Assembly: GCF_000454725.1 (NCBI RefSeq)
Contig: NZ_APJW01000001.1
Coordinates: 414,590-478,589, forward strand
Source: Chlamydia ibidis 10-1398/6
GTDB lineage: Bacteria > Chlamydiota > Chlamydiia > Chlamydiales > Chlamydiaceae
DNA: 64,000 nucleotides
Direction of reading: 5' to 3'
Below are positions 38,104 through 47,064 of this stretch, piece by piece (the first letter of the stretch is position 1; every line of letters starts with the position of its first letter). The notes under the pieces were generated by a model, which had not been told where the DNA came from, did no database searches, and was given only the letters and a program-made list of their open reading frames with translations. Made by a program: the position numbers and the translations under genes.

Positions 38104-40212
38104 ATGAAAGATTTCGGACGGGTATATAGTAATTGCTCAAAATATAGCATATCATCTCATCTTCGTTATTTGATTTACTTTGGTATTTCTGGGAGTTTTG
38201 GGTTAGCACTGTTTGCATTTGTATATTTAAAAGTACTCTATATTCCCATGTACTCAGAAGGGCAAATTGCGCACATGTCTGTTGTGTCTCCTATAGATTT
38301 TCAGGTTAGTTGGAATACACATACTTTCTATAGTAAGGTCTCTTCAGCACCTGAAGCTTTTGGTAAGGTATACAAGATAACCACGGAATTAGATGATAAT
38401 GAGAAGTCAGCCGATATTTTTTGTAATTGGTTTGCTGTTACTAAAGAATTTTTAAATACTGCTGGGTTCGTAGATGTTTCTACTTATCGTTGCTTGACTG
38501 ATTTACGTTTGCATACTGATGCAATAAATGACGGCAAGTTTTTAGAAGTGCAGATTTCTAAAGATCAGCAGCAAATAATTCGTCAATGCATCCTTCACCT
38601 TGAAGATTTTCTTTCCAAGAATCATTGCCCCAATGCTTGTAAAGAACGGATCATTTCTCACCTTAGGGGATCTAAATTACGAGTCAATGTTGATAAAAGT
38701 TTATCAGGATATATTCAAGGAGACTTATTAGGATCTCGGAGATCTGAAAATTTTCCTAGAGGTACTATAGTAATACAAAAATATCAGAAAATCACTGCAA
38801 AAGATGTCAAAATTTTAAGGCAATTGCGTTCTGATCTTTTTTCTTCAACTCAATTATTTATACTGAGATCTGAAATAGTCGCTTTTTTCCTCATGGCACT
38901 TGCCTTGTTCTGGGGATATCGTTCCCTAAAACTATTTTGTCCAGAGCTCCTTGCTTCTTCCAAATACTTCATGCTGTATATTGCCATCCTTACTTTGTCT
39001 TTAGTTGGTGTCAAGACTATTGAGGTGTTGTGCGCTTTGGGGCCTCATAGTTGGGTAACCTATCTCTCTTATCCTTTAGTTTTGCCGTTCACTTCTATTC
39101 TTCTAGGCCATTTAGTTGGTATTCCCCTAGCTGGAGTGTCTTGTACGTTTCTTGGTATTCTCTACACTCTAGAATCTGATATTTGGAATAATAGTTGGTT
39201 CTTAGCAATAAACTTACTCAGCTCGTGGATGGTGTTGTTTACCGTAAATCGTGTTATGCGCCTTGCTTCTGTATTTTGGTTTTGTATGAAGCTATGGTGG
39301 ATCTCACTAGGTATTCTTTCTGTATTTCGTGTATTTGGTGGCATCGGTTCTTGGCATGCTTTTCAGATAGATTGTGTTAGTAGTTTCATCTATAGCTTTG
39401 CTACTGCTGTTGGTGTTGTGGCACTTATACCAGTTTTTGAATCATTCTTTGGAGCTTGTACTCACAATCACTTGTTAGCCTATCTCGATTCGGATTACCC
39501 TCTTTTAAAAAGATTATTTGAGCAAGCCCCAGGTACTTATCAACACTCTGTTTTAGTTGGAATTTTGGCAGAGGCAGCGGCAGCAGCTATTCACGCTGAT
39601 GGGTTATTCTGTCGTGTTGCTGCTCAGTATCACGACATTGGGAAACTTGTGAATCCTGAGTTTTTTATTGAGAATCATCAAATGTTGAAACAAGAGAAAG
39701 TCCAATACTCTCCTCTGGAACAAGCGAAAAAAATTATCAGACACATTCCTGAAGGTGTAGAATTAGCCAAGAAAGCAGGTCTCCCCGATTCTTTTATAAA
39801 TATTATTGAAGAGCATCACGGAACGTCTACTATTCTTTCTGCTTACCATTCCCATCTCCAGGAGAACCCTGTCACCGGACCTTTAGACGAGCCTTTATTC
39901 CGTTATTCGGGAAGAAAACCTTGTTCTAAGGAATCTACTATAATTATGATAGCAGATTCATTCGAGGCTGCTGCCCGTTCTTTAGAGGGGACTAGCGTTG
40001 CCGCTTTGCGTGAGCTCATAGACAAGATCGTTCTGGGTAAAATGCGAGATGGTCAATTTGCAGAATCCCCAGTAACCCTAGATGAATTAACTACTATTTG
40101 CGATGTTATGGTGAAGACACTTTATAGTGCTCTACATTCACGTATAAAGTACCCAGAGCTTACTTACACACACGGTTCAAGACTGAGTATTGCAGGGGAA
40201 GTCACGCGTTAG
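38104..40212 (+). CDS. 7TM-HD phosphodiesterase (PgpH-like, c-di-AMP hydrolase)
   Basis: 702 residues in the order of PgpH: one N-terminal membrane helix (about 25-45), a long extracytoplasmic 7TMR-HDED region (50-260), a bundle of about seven helices (260-455), and a C-terminal HD domain. The HD part begins LLKRLFEQAPGTYQHSVLVG, then YHDIGKLVNPEFF, EEHHGT and MIADSFEAAARS, supplying the metal ligands. PgpH proteins cleave cyclic di-AMP to pApA; chlamydial c-di-AMP is known to be sensed by host STING. The frame opens at a TTG 12 nt earlier; ATG at 38104 is chosen. The gene ends convergently with the next, overlapping it by 4 nt. Confidence 0.85.
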   Translation: MKDFGRVYSNCSKYSISSHLRYLIYFGISGSFGLALFAFVYLKVLYIPMYSEGQIAHMSVVSPIDFQVSWNTHTFYSKVSSAPEAFGKVYKITTELDDNEKSADIFCNWFAVTKEFLNTAGFVDVSTYRCLTDLRLHTDAINDGKFLEVQISKDQQQIIRQCILHLEDFLSKNHCPNACKERIISHLRGSKLRVNVDKSLSGYIQGDLLGSRRSENFPRGTIVIQKYQKITAKDVKILRQLRSDLFSSTQLFILRSEIVAFFLMALALFWGYRSLKLFCPELLASSKYFMLYIAILTLSLVGVKTIEVLCALGPHSWVTYLSYPLVLPFTSILLGHLVGIPLAGVSCTFLGILYTLESDIWNNSWFLAINLLSSWMVLFTVNRVMRLASVFWFCMKLWWISLGILSVFRVFGGIGSWHAFQIDCVSSFIYSFATAVGVVALIPVFESFFGACTHNHLLAYLDSDYPLLKRLFEQAPGTYQHSVLVGILAEAAAAAIHADGLFCRVAAQYHDIGKLVNPEFFIENHQMLKQEKVQYSPLEQAKKIIRHIPEGVELAKKAGLPDSFINIIEEHHGTSTILSAYHSHLQENPVTGPLDEPLFRYSGRKPCSKESTIIMIADSFEAAARSLEGTSVAALRELIDKIVLGKMRDGQFAESPVTLDELTTICDVMVKTLYSALHSRIKYPELTYTHGSRLSIAGEVTR

Positions 40213-40643
40213 CATATACAATGTCGAATAGCACTCGCTAATGATAGTATAGTTTGAATAAGACCGTAGATGAGTAATGCCGGAAGAAGAGCGGCTAATA
40301 CGGGGATCATAAATCCCAGTCCGCCAATGATAGCAATCACTATCGGTAATTGGATATAAAAAGCAAGAGATGTACAGGCTTTATTAGTACAGCGTGTGAT
40401 ATCCAAGTTATATGTCTCCCGCATTAATTGTTTGGATGCGTGAGCTTGTTTGCAGAGAATAGCTGCATATACTAACCCCAGTATTGGAATACAGAACATC
40501 GGTAGGTGATGCAGCTTTTCTAGATAATCCTCTGCTGTGAGAGGGTATTTGATTGTTTGGGTATTGATGTACGTATTAGAAATTTTGACAAAGTTCCCGC
40601 TTGTATCTTTGTGGTAGTGATCAGGTAGATGTAACTGCGTCAT
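40209..40643 (-). CDS. Inc-like hypothetical membrane protein
   Basis: 144 residues. The hydrophobic stretches are HLPMFCIPILGLVYAAILC (about 46-64) and the long C-terminal pair LAFYIQLPIVIAIIGGLGF / PVLAALLPALLIYGLIQTIL (93-131). The first 45 residues are polar, with no signal peptide. The bilobed C-terminal helices fit chlamydial Inc proteins; the third helix is unusual for the class. No other similarity recognised. It sits alone between pgpH and hemC. Confidence 0.65.
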   Translation of the reverse strand: MTQLHLPDHYHKDTSGNFVKISNTYINTQTIKYPLTAEDYLEKLHHLPMFCIPILGLVYAAILCKQAHASKQLMRETYNLDITRCTNKACTSLAFYIQLPIVIAIIGGLGFMIPVLAALLPALLIYGLIQTILSLASAIRHCIC

Positions 40644-40808
40644 ACATTGCTATATTTATTTCCATAAAGATGCGCTCCGAATTATATCACTTTTTTATGT
40701 TTTATTTTTAATTAAAAAACTTTGTTTTATATACGAATATTATTCGGGTTTGCTTTTAGTAGAAACTTTTTATTGTAATTAAGTAATCTAATTTGACCTC
40801 ATTTTATA

Positions 40809-41513
40809 TTAAGAAATATTTTGATTAATCGGAGCTAAGAACGCTGCCCATGCATCTAAGTGATGAGCAGCTGTAACGGCAAGACGACCTTGTAGTGGGT
40901 GATACGGTGGGGGAAGCTCTTGGGTGCAGGAGGGATGAAAATGAAGTCGCAAAAGAGCTGCTTTTGCTATAACAACCGCATCATATTGATTATTACTTAA
41001 TAACTCTAATCGTTCTTCAATGGTGCCTCGAATATCTAAAATTTTTGCTTGAGGAAATAGTTTTTTTAATATTTCGGCACGTCGTGATGACGAGCTACCA
41101 ATTCGGGGGAATTTCGGGAGGGGATTCCAAAGATAAAATTCTTGGTATACTAAAAGGTCGATAGGGTCTAGACCCCTTGTTAACGCAAGAATCGGTAACT
41201 GTGTTTTCTCAGGAAGATCCTTCGCAGAATGCACGGCAAGATGGCAGTTTTTTGTCAAAACCAGTTTATCTACTTCTTCTGTAAAAAAGTTAGTATTCTC
41301 TACTAGACGAATAGGAGTGGTTTTATCCTTATCTCCTCGTGTGTCTATCATAGATAACTCAATTCTTAGTTTTGGGTACCATGCACGAAGAAGTGTCGCG
41401 ACTTCATAAACTTGTGCTTTTGCTAAAGGAGAATTCCTAGTTGCAATGCGTATAGGACGTTTACCTTGACAAAACTGTGAAAGAAAGGGGTCAGTGTAAC
41501 AGGCGGATAGCAT
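40809..41513 (-). CDS. hemC: Porphobilinogen deaminase, short form lacking domain 3
   Basis: Polymerises four porphobilinogens to hydroxymethylbilane. 234 residues. Domain 1/2 motifs are present: IRIATRNSPLAKAQ, DTRGDKDK, the catalytic Asp region LAVHSAKDLPEK, and RIGSSSSRRAEIL. The chain stops near the family AVGQGA position (here HPLQGRLAVTA), so the C-terminal domain that carries the cysteine holding the dipyrromethane cofactor is missing (E. coli HemC is 313 residues). The C. trachomatis enzyme is also short, as I recall, so this is a lineage trait rather than a local truncation. The start lies 23 nt inside radA, showing coupling. Confidence 0.88.
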   Translation of the reverse strand: MLSACYTDPFLSQFCQGKRPIRIATRNSPLAKAQVYEVATLLRAWYPKLRIELSMIDTRGDKDKTTPIRLVENTNFFTEEVDKLVLTKNCHLAVHSAKDLPEKTQLPILALTRGLDPIDLLVYQEFYLWNPLPKFPRIGSSSSRRAEILKKLFPQAKILDIRGTIEERLELLSNNQYDAVVIAKAALLRLHFHPSCTQELPPPYHPLQGRLAVTAAHHLDAWAAFLAPINQNIS

Positions 41514-42852
41514 CTTTTATTGTTTCTACTCCTTTGATATCTAGGCGTTCTTTTATATCTACGGAAAGCCCAGGGATTTGTCCTTTTGGAATTATAGCAC
41601 CTTGGAATCCCATCAAAAATGTTTCTTTCAGCCGACGTTCCAAGTAAGTGACGTGACGAATTTCTCCGCCAAGGCCAATTTCTCCACAGAAAGTATAATT
41701 TTCTAAGGGAAAACGATTATACAAAGAAGAAACAACAGATAGTGCCACACCTAGATCTACTGCAGGTTCAGTAATTTTTAATCCACCTGCTATAGAAACA
41801 AAGACGTCAGAAGTACACAATTTTACTTGTGCGCGTTTCTCTAAAACAGCTAAGAGTAGAGAAAAACGATTGGGATCAAAACCTGACGTTTTCCTGATAG
41901 GGTTTGAAAATGGTGAAGATGAAACTAGAGCTTGAATTTCTACTAAAAATGTTTCAGACCCTTCAATCATAGGAACAATTACGGAGCCTGTAGTAGATGT
42001 AGTTTTTTCATGTAGGAAAAAGCCAGAAGGATTAGCTACTTCTTTCAAACCATCAGAATGCATCGACAGAATAAGCAACTCATTTGTAGGACCAAAACGG
42101 TTTTTTACAGAACGAATCATTCTATAGTTGGTATGCGAATTCCCCTCAAAATACAAAACCGTATCTACTAAATGTTCGAGCACTCTGGGACCCGCAATTT
42201 CTCCAGATTTTGTGACGTGGCCGATAACAAATGTAGTAATTTGTGACTGTTTGGCAATACGCATTAATTCTGCGCAGACTTCGCGAACTTGTGCAACGGA
42301 GCCTGGTGCTGAGCTCAAATCTGGAGTAAAGAGAATTTGTATGGAATCAATAATCAGAACATCAGGAGATAGAAGGGTTATTTGCTGCTTGATATTCTCA
42401 AGATTTGTCTCTGGAAAAAGATAAATGGAGTCGCTAGATATATTTAATCGTTTTGCTCTTAAAGATGTCTGTGTTACTGATTCCTCTCCGCAAATATAGA
42501 GAACTTTGTACCCATGTTGGGAAAATTTATTCGAGGTTTGCAAAATAAGTGTCGATTTCCCAACTCCAGGCTCACCACCAAGTAATGTTAAACTTCCACG
42601 GACAGCACCACCACCTAATATACGGTCCCAACCAGGAGAACCTATGGATAAGCGTTCTTCATCTGTGAGTTTCACAGAGCTGAGTGAAATAGCTCCTACT
42701 GAACAAGGTAGATTTTGAGAGCTCGAAATTGAGGGAATGCGTTCTTCAACCAAGGTATTCCACGCTAAACAACCTGGACATTGGCCAAGCCATTTGACTG
42801 TATTTGTACCGCAGGTATTACATATCCAATGTGTTTTTGCTTTCGTTGTCAT
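41491..42852 (-). CDS. radA: DNA repair protein RadA (Sms)
   Basis: RecA-related helicase that promotes branch migration. An N-terminal four-Cys zinc finger (Cys 11, 14, 25, 28), Walker [11 protein letters not shown], the diagnostic KNRFG motif, Walker B VLIIDSIQ, and a C-terminal Lon-protease-like domain ([17 protein letters not shown]) are all present. A GTG lies 6 nt upstream in frame; ATG at 42852 is preferred. The 5' end overlaps rnc by 35 nt, and hemC starts inside its 3' end: a tightly coupled rnc-radA-hemC cluster. Confidence 0.94.
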   Translation of the reverse strand: MTTKAKTHWICNTCGTNTVKWLGQCPGCLAWNTLVEERIPSISSSQNLPCSVGAISLSSVKLTDEERLSIGSPGWDRILGGGAVRGSLTLLGGEPGVGKSTLILQTSNKFSQHGYKVLYICGEESVTQTSLRAKRLNISSDSIYLFPETNLENIKQQITLLSPDVLIIDSIQILFTPDLSSAPGSVAQVREVCAELMRIAKQSQITTFVIGHVTKSGEIAGPRVLEHLVDTVLYFEGNSHTNYRMIRSVKNRFGPTNELLILSMHSDGLKEVANPSGFFLHEKTTSTTGSVIVPMIEGSETFLVEIQALVSSSPFSNPIRKTSGFDPNRFSLLLAVLEKRAQVKLCTSDVFVSIAGGLKITEPAVDLGVALSVVSSLYNRFPLENYTFCGEIGLGGEIRHVTYLERRLKETFLMGFQGAIIPKGQIPGLSVDIKERLDIKGVETIKDAIRLLH

Positions 42853-43531
42853 GTTCACTAAGAGCTTGTTCTGCTGCTAATTTTTCTGCTTCTTTTTTAG
42901 ATAGAGCAAATCCTTCTCCCCATACTTCATTTTGGACAAGAACCCGAACATGATACCCTGGTTGCCCCTGTTCTAAAGTCCGTGGTTCACACTTATATTC
43001 AGGAAGTATACGTAAATGTTTCTGTGTGAACTGTTGTAAGCGATTTTTCGGATTTCCTAGCATGAGGGGAAGTATGTTTTTTTTCGAAGGTAGTAAGGGG
43101 ACTGTCAATTGCCTAGCTGGTGATAACCCCCCGTCAAGATAGATAGCCCCCAAGATTGCTTCAAATAAATTTGCGTAGGCGGAAGTTTTCCCTCGTTCGC
43201 TTTGAATTTTCTCTCCTTTTCCAGTTAATAGGTACTTCCCTAACCCTAAGGTATCAGTGTACTGGCAGCAAGAATTTGCATTGATCAATGCCGAACGTGC
43301 TGTGGATAATGTACCTTCGTCCATAGAGGGAAACAGGAGGAATAAGTGTTCTGTTACGATTAAACATAACACGGCGTCTCCTAAGAATTCCAGACGTTCG
43401 CTATCTTCAGTAAGCGTTACGGACTCATTTCTAAAAGAGGGGTGTGTAAGAGCCGTAATTAACAATTTAGGTTGAGTAAACGTAAAATTTAATTTAGTCT
43501 CAACTTCTTTAATGTTGATTAGATTATTCAT
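42818..43531 (-). CDS. rnc: Ribonuclease III
   Basis: 237 residues. The signature [11 protein letters not shown] and the second acidic cluster [15 protein letters not shown] form the nuclease centre; residues 160-230 form a double-stranded-RNA-binding domain ([33 protein letters not shown] split over two helices). It processes rRNA precursors and structured mRNAs. First gene of the rnc-radA-hemC cluster. Confidence 0.95.
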   Translation of the reverse strand: MNNLINIKEVETKLNFTFTQPKLLITALTHPSFRNESVTLTEDSERLEFLGDAVLCLIVTEHLFLLFPSMDEGTLSTARSALINANSCCQYTDTLGLGKYLLTGKGEKIQSERGKTSAYANLFEAILGAIYLDGGLSPARQLTVPLLPSKKNILPLMLGNPKNRLQQFTQKHLRILPEYKCEPRTLEQGQPGYHVRVLVQNEVWGEGFALSKKEAEKLAAEQALSEHDNESKNTLDM

Positions 43532-43648
43532 AAAATTATGAAAAATTTCCTTATCAAAAACAACAGAATAGTTGCCGGAGTTTTTTATAGGCGGAAAAGG
43601 TCTTAAAGTCTATAGTACTTTTGAGTATTTCTTCTTAAGTGGATAAAT

Positions 43649-44113
43649 ATGAGGTTCGTTCTTCATCTAGAACACCAACGTCATTTCCAGAATCAAGGTA
43701 GTATATTGTTTGAGGATTTGGTTTCCAAACAGGATTGCCGTAGTTTAGAATCACAGATGAAGGATTTTCTGAAAAGAGTATCTAAAAATCCTACAGATGT
43801 GCGTTGGCGAGAGAATATCTTCCGCTCTTTGCCTTCTGTGGTTTCTGTTGTGAAAAAACAGAGATTATTGAATTACGCTGCTGATTTAGTTCATCGTCCT
43901 AGATTATCTTTGGTTAGGGATTTCTGGATTTTTTCTGGTGAGCTTGTCCCGACTTGGGAAGAAGATTGTCAGTTATTCCTGTGTTTGTCTGGAGGAAATT
44001 GCGGCCAAGGTGTTTTCTTTAGAGACGAGTATCCTGCAAGCCTACTTTCTTTGAATGAGGGAGAAACAGGGCTGCTTCTTGGATTTTCTTCAACCGGTCT
44101 TCCTATTTACTAA
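43649..44113 (+). CDS. CT296/DcrA-like protein
   Basis: 154 residues matching, from memory, C. trachomatis CT296, which lies between the same two neighbours (rnc and the phosphohexomutase): FVLHLEHQRHFQNQGSILFE at the start, RWRENIFRSLP in the middle, FLCLSGGNCGQGVFF and LLGFSSTG at the end. CT296 was first proposed as an iron-dependent regulator (DcrA). A later crystal structure showed a non-heme iron / 2-oxoglutarate-enzyme-like jelly-roll fold without a confirmed activity. I cannot see a clear HxD..H triad in this copy. The family assignment is good; the function is open. Confidence 0.8.
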   Translation: MRFVLHLEHQRHFQNQGSILFEDLVSKQDCRSLESQMKDFLKRVSKNPTDVRWRENIFRSLPSVVSVVKKQRLLNYAADLVHRPRLSLVRDFWIFSGELVPTWEEDCQLFLCLSGGNCGQGVFFRDEYPASLLSLNEGETGLLLGFSSTGLPIY

Positions 44114-44306
44114 GATATTATTTTTGATTAGTTTGTTCTATTAAGTGGCCATTGCTTTGTCTGCCTAGTCTTTCCGGTCTTCAAAATGGTTTTTAATTTC
44201 TAAATTTAATTAAGGTGCAGTGAAGAGAAGGGAAAATAATTTCTTTCTCTTAAGCTTTTTGTTATGGGCTGTATATGTGGTCACTTTATATTTTTCAGGA
44301 GCTCGT

Positions 44307-46103
44307 ATGGACCAAATGAAGAAGAAAATAAAATCTTTGTATAGTTCTACTACTGCGACAAATATTATCGAATGGTTATCAAGAGACTGTACTAGAGATG
44401 ATCACAGTACTATTTTAGAGCTACTCGAGAATGACCCAAAGCGCCTTGAAGACCTATTTAGTAAGACTTTGGTTTTTGGTACTGGTGGATTGCGTAGTAT
44501 AATGGGAATCGGTACCAATAGAATGAATAGTTTTACTGTTAAACGGGTGACGCAAGGGTTAGCCGAAGTTTTGCATAAACATAACCCCCATCCTGGTGAC
44601 AATATTCGTGTTATTATTGGTTATGATACGAGAAACAACTCTTATGCGTTTGCTCAAGATGTTGCTAAGGTGCTCGCTGGTAATCATATTGAAGCTTTTC
44701 TATTTAGTAGAGCTGAGCCTTTGGCATTAGTCTCATTTGCTGTTAGATCTCATAGTGCTTTGGCTGGAATTATGATCACAGCATCGCATAATCCTCCGGA
44801 GTACAATGGTTATAAAGTATATATGAGATCAGGAGGGCAAGTACTTCCTCCTTTAGATAGAGAGATTGTAGAGCAATCAGTTTCTGTTAATGAAATCTTG
44901 TCTGTAGATTCTTTGAAAAATAAATACATCCATTTTCTTGGAGAAGAATGTGAACAATCGTATCGCGATGTTGTGTGTGCTTTACAATTATGTCCAGAAG
45001 ATAATCGGTTGTCTGGGAGAGGAATAAAAGTAAGTTATTCTCCACTGCATGGTACAGGCGTTAGTTTAATTCCCCATGTTTTAAAAGACTGGGGATTTTC
45101 TCAAGTTTATCTAGTTGAGCAGCAATCTATACCTGATGGAAATTTTCCTACTGTTGTTCTCCCCAATCCTGAAGATCCTCAAGCTTTAACCCTAGGAATA
45201 AAGCAAATGATGGAGAAAAGACATGATCTCTTTATTGCTACTGATCCGGACGCTGATCGCATAGGAGTTGTCTCTAGAGAAGAAAATGGGTTTTATATTT
45301 TTAATGGCAACCAAATAGCTTGTTTACTCGCAGATCATATACTTAGCTGCCGATCTAAAAAACATCCCCTAGACAAACAACATAAAGTAGTTAAAAGTCT
45401 AGTAACTACTGAAATGTTAACAAAAATAACCGAACATTATGGTGCGGACATTGTTAATGTTGGTACAGGATTTAAATACATTGGAGAGAAGATAGAGTCT
45501 TGGAGAAACACTCAATATCATTATATTTTTGGAGCTGAAGAATCTCATGGATATCTCTATGGTACTCATGTAGAAGACAAAGATGGGATAAGTTCTTCAG
45601 CACTTGTTGCGGAAGCTGCATTACAGTGCAAATTGAGGGGAGATACATTGAGAGGTGCTCTTCTTGATCTTTATGAAAGGCATGGATATTTCATAAACAA
45701 AACAGAATCTTTGTCGTTAAATCTATCGACATCAAGCCTGTCAATTCAAGATTGGATAACTTCTCTAGAAAACCAAGATAATCGTAAATTATATTGTCAG
45801 GGGAGGATATTGCAAAGGTTTGAGAATTACCGTATAGGGAGGGGATTTAATCTTGAAACACACGAATCCTATGACCTAACTTTGCCCAAACTCTCCATGC
45901 TTTGTTATCGCTTCTCAGAAGGTGGCAGAATAATAGTGCGTCCTTCGGGTACAGAGCCTAAGGTTAAACTTTATTTCGAAATAGTAAAGCATTATCCAAC
46001 GCGCGTGCAAGATAGGAGTGAGCAAGTCATGAGAGAAAGAGAGAGCTATGAGATTTTAGGCGAATTTATTTCCAGTTTTAAAGATTACATCCAGGGAGTG
46101 TAA
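44307..46103 (+). CDS. Phosphohexomutase (phosphoglucomutase/phosphomannomutase family)
   Basis: 598 residues of the alpha-D-phosphohexomutase superfamily, long (PGM2-like) form. FGTGGLRSIMGIGTNRMN, catalytic phosphoserine loop TASHNPPEYNGYKVY, metal-binding loop DPDADRIG, sugar-specificity loop GAEESHGY and phosphate-binding end RPSGTEPKVKLY are all seen. It would interconvert hexose-1- and 6-phosphates for glycogen or other sugar metabolism; the exact substrate is not fixed by sequence. The frame is open from 44220, but that extension is a hydrophobic stretch foreign to the family. ATG at 44307, with AGGAG 5 nt before it, is chosen. Confidence 0.92.
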   Translation: MDQMKKKIKSLYSSTTATNIIEWLSRDCTRDDHSTILELLENDPKRLEDLFSKTLVFGTGGLRSIMGIGTNRMNSFTVKRVTQGLAEVLHKHNPHPGDNIRVIIGYDTRNNSYAFAQDVAKVLAGNHIEAFLFSRAEPLALVSFAVRSHSALAGIMITASHNPPEYNGYKVYMRSGGQVLPPLDREIVEQSVSVNEILSVDSLKNKYIHFLGEECEQSYRDVVCALQLCPEDNRLSGRGIKVSYSPLHGTGVSLIPHVLKDWGFSQVYLVEQQSIPDGNFPTVVLPNPEDPQALTLGIKQMMEKRHDLFIATDPDADRIGVVSREENGFYIFNGNQIACLLADHILSCRSKKHPLDKQHKVVKSLVTTEMLTKITEHYGADIVNVGTGFKYIGEKIESWRNTQYHYIFGAEESHGYLYGTHVEDKDGISSSALVAEAALQCKLRGDTLRGALLDLYERHGYFINKTESLSLNLSTSSLSIQDWITSLENQDNRKLYCQGRILQRFENYRIGRGFNLETHESYDLTLPKLSMLCYRFSEGGRIIVRPSGTEPKVKLYFEIVKHYPTRVQDRSEQVMRERESYEILGEFISSFKDYIQGV

Positions 46104-46142
46104 GGTTACAAAAATACCCTTGTATTTATATCTTGGGGACAT

Positions 46143-46176
46143 CTACACTCGGCCTATGCTTGTTTCCCGAGAGTAG
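46143..46176 (+). repeat. Long inverted repeat downstream of the phosphohexomutase gene
   Basis: CTACACTCGG (46143-46152) and CCGAGAGTAG (46167-46176) pair at 9 of 10 positions around a 14-nt loop. Six T follow at 46191-46196, after a further 14 nt. It could end the mutase transcript or belong to the sodA control region. Confidence 0.5.
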
Positions 46177-46209
46177 GCTTGTCCTATGGGTTTTTTGCAC
46201 GTTTTTAAG

Positions 46210-46255
46210 GACTTGCTAGTGAAGACAAGTCAAGATATTTAAGTCTCTTAAATAT
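46210..46255 (+). promoter_or_regulatory. Two perfect inverted repeats upstream of sodA
   Basis: GACTTG (46210-46215) with CAAGTC (46226-46231), followed 3 nt later by a 21-bp palindrome ATATTTAAG-TCT-CTTAAATAT (46235-46255, 9-bp arms). They lie 106-151 bp before the sodA start. The second has the look of a protein-binding dyad. No known operator is matched. Confidence 0.45.
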
Positions 46256-46360
46256 AAGCCTTCAGTAGGTTGGTAGGAGCTTTTTGCTTGTTTATGAACT
46301 GAACGGTGATGGCATTAGTCTTTTCAACTTTATGAAAATAGTTCGTTTGAGGAATCCTAT

Positions 46361-46981
46361 ATGAATTTTGCCCCCTATACTCTGCCTGAATTGCCATATG
46401 CTTATGATGCTTTGGAACCTATAATTAGTGCAGATATCATGCGGTTACATCACCAAAAGCATCATCAGACTTATATAAATAATTTGAATGATGCGTTAAA
46501 AAAACTTGATGCTGTTTCAGCACAACAGAGCCTTACGGGTTTGATATCTCTAGAACCGGTGATTAGATTTAATGGTGGTGGGCATATTAATCATTCTTTG
46601 TTTTGGGAAATGCTTGCTCCGGTAGACCAAGGAGGGGGTAAACCTCCAAAACACGAGCTTTTGAAACTTATTGAGAAGTACTGGGGTACGTTCGACAATT
46701 TCCTAAAGGAATATATTGCTTTTGCCGCCCCACTTCCCGGGTCCGGTTGGGCATGGTTAGCTTATTGCCCTAAGTTAAAAACTTTAAGTTTGCAAGCGAC
46801 GGCTAATCAGGATCCTTTAGAAGCAACAACCGGAAAGGTTCCTCTTTTAGGTATTGACCTTTGGGAGCACGCGTATTATCTCCAATACAAAAATGTAAGA
46901 ATGGACTATTTAAAAGCTATCCCTCAAATAATTAATTGGTCTTATATTGAAAAAAGATTTTCAGAAATTGCTTCGGTTTAG
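46361..46981 (+). CDS. sodA: Superoxide dismutase (Mn/Fe family)
   Basis: 206 residues. Metal ligands: His30 in RLHHQKHHQTY, His in GGGHINHSLFW, and Asp and His in GIDLWEHAYYLQY. The GGGHINH motif and the WLAYCP segment favour a manganese-type enzyme, but the metal cannot be settled by eye. It protects against superoxide in the inclusion. GAGGA precedes the ATG by 8 nt. Monocistronic by appearance, with an elaborate upstream region. Confidence 0.94.
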   Translation: MNFAPYTLPELPYAYDALEPIISADIMRLHHQKHHQTYINNLNDALKKLDAVSAQQSLTGLISLEPVIRFNGGGHINHSLFWEMLAPVDQGGGKPPKHELLKLIEKYWGTFDNFLKEYIAFAAPLPGSGWAWLAYCPKLKTLSLQATANQDPLEATTGKVPLLGIDLWEHAYYLQYKNVRMDYLKAIPQIINWSYIEKRFSEIASV

Positions 46982-47004
46982 TTAATTAAGAAGTAGTTTT
47001 TGCG

Positions 47005-47033
47005 TTGAAATGTTAATAAGTTTAATTTAAAAT
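47005..47033 (+). promoter_or_regulatory. Promoter of the accD operon
   Basis: -35 TTGAAA (47005-47010), 17 bp spacer, -10 TAAAAT (47028-47033). Transcription would start near 47040, 25 nt before the accD start. One of the best promoter matches in the window. Confidence 0.7.
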
Positions 47034-47064
47034 CGCTTCTATTGAAAATGTAGTTGGGTAGTTT

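Noticed and set aside
44220..44306. Hydrophobic N-terminal extension of the phosphohexomutase
   Set aside because: GTG start with no ribosome-binding site; the ATG at 44307 has AGGAG and gives the cytosolic family length.
46112..46127. AAATAC/GTATTT hairpin just after the phosphohexomutase gene
   Set aside because: A six-pair, mostly A-T stem with no T-run; too weak to call as a terminator.
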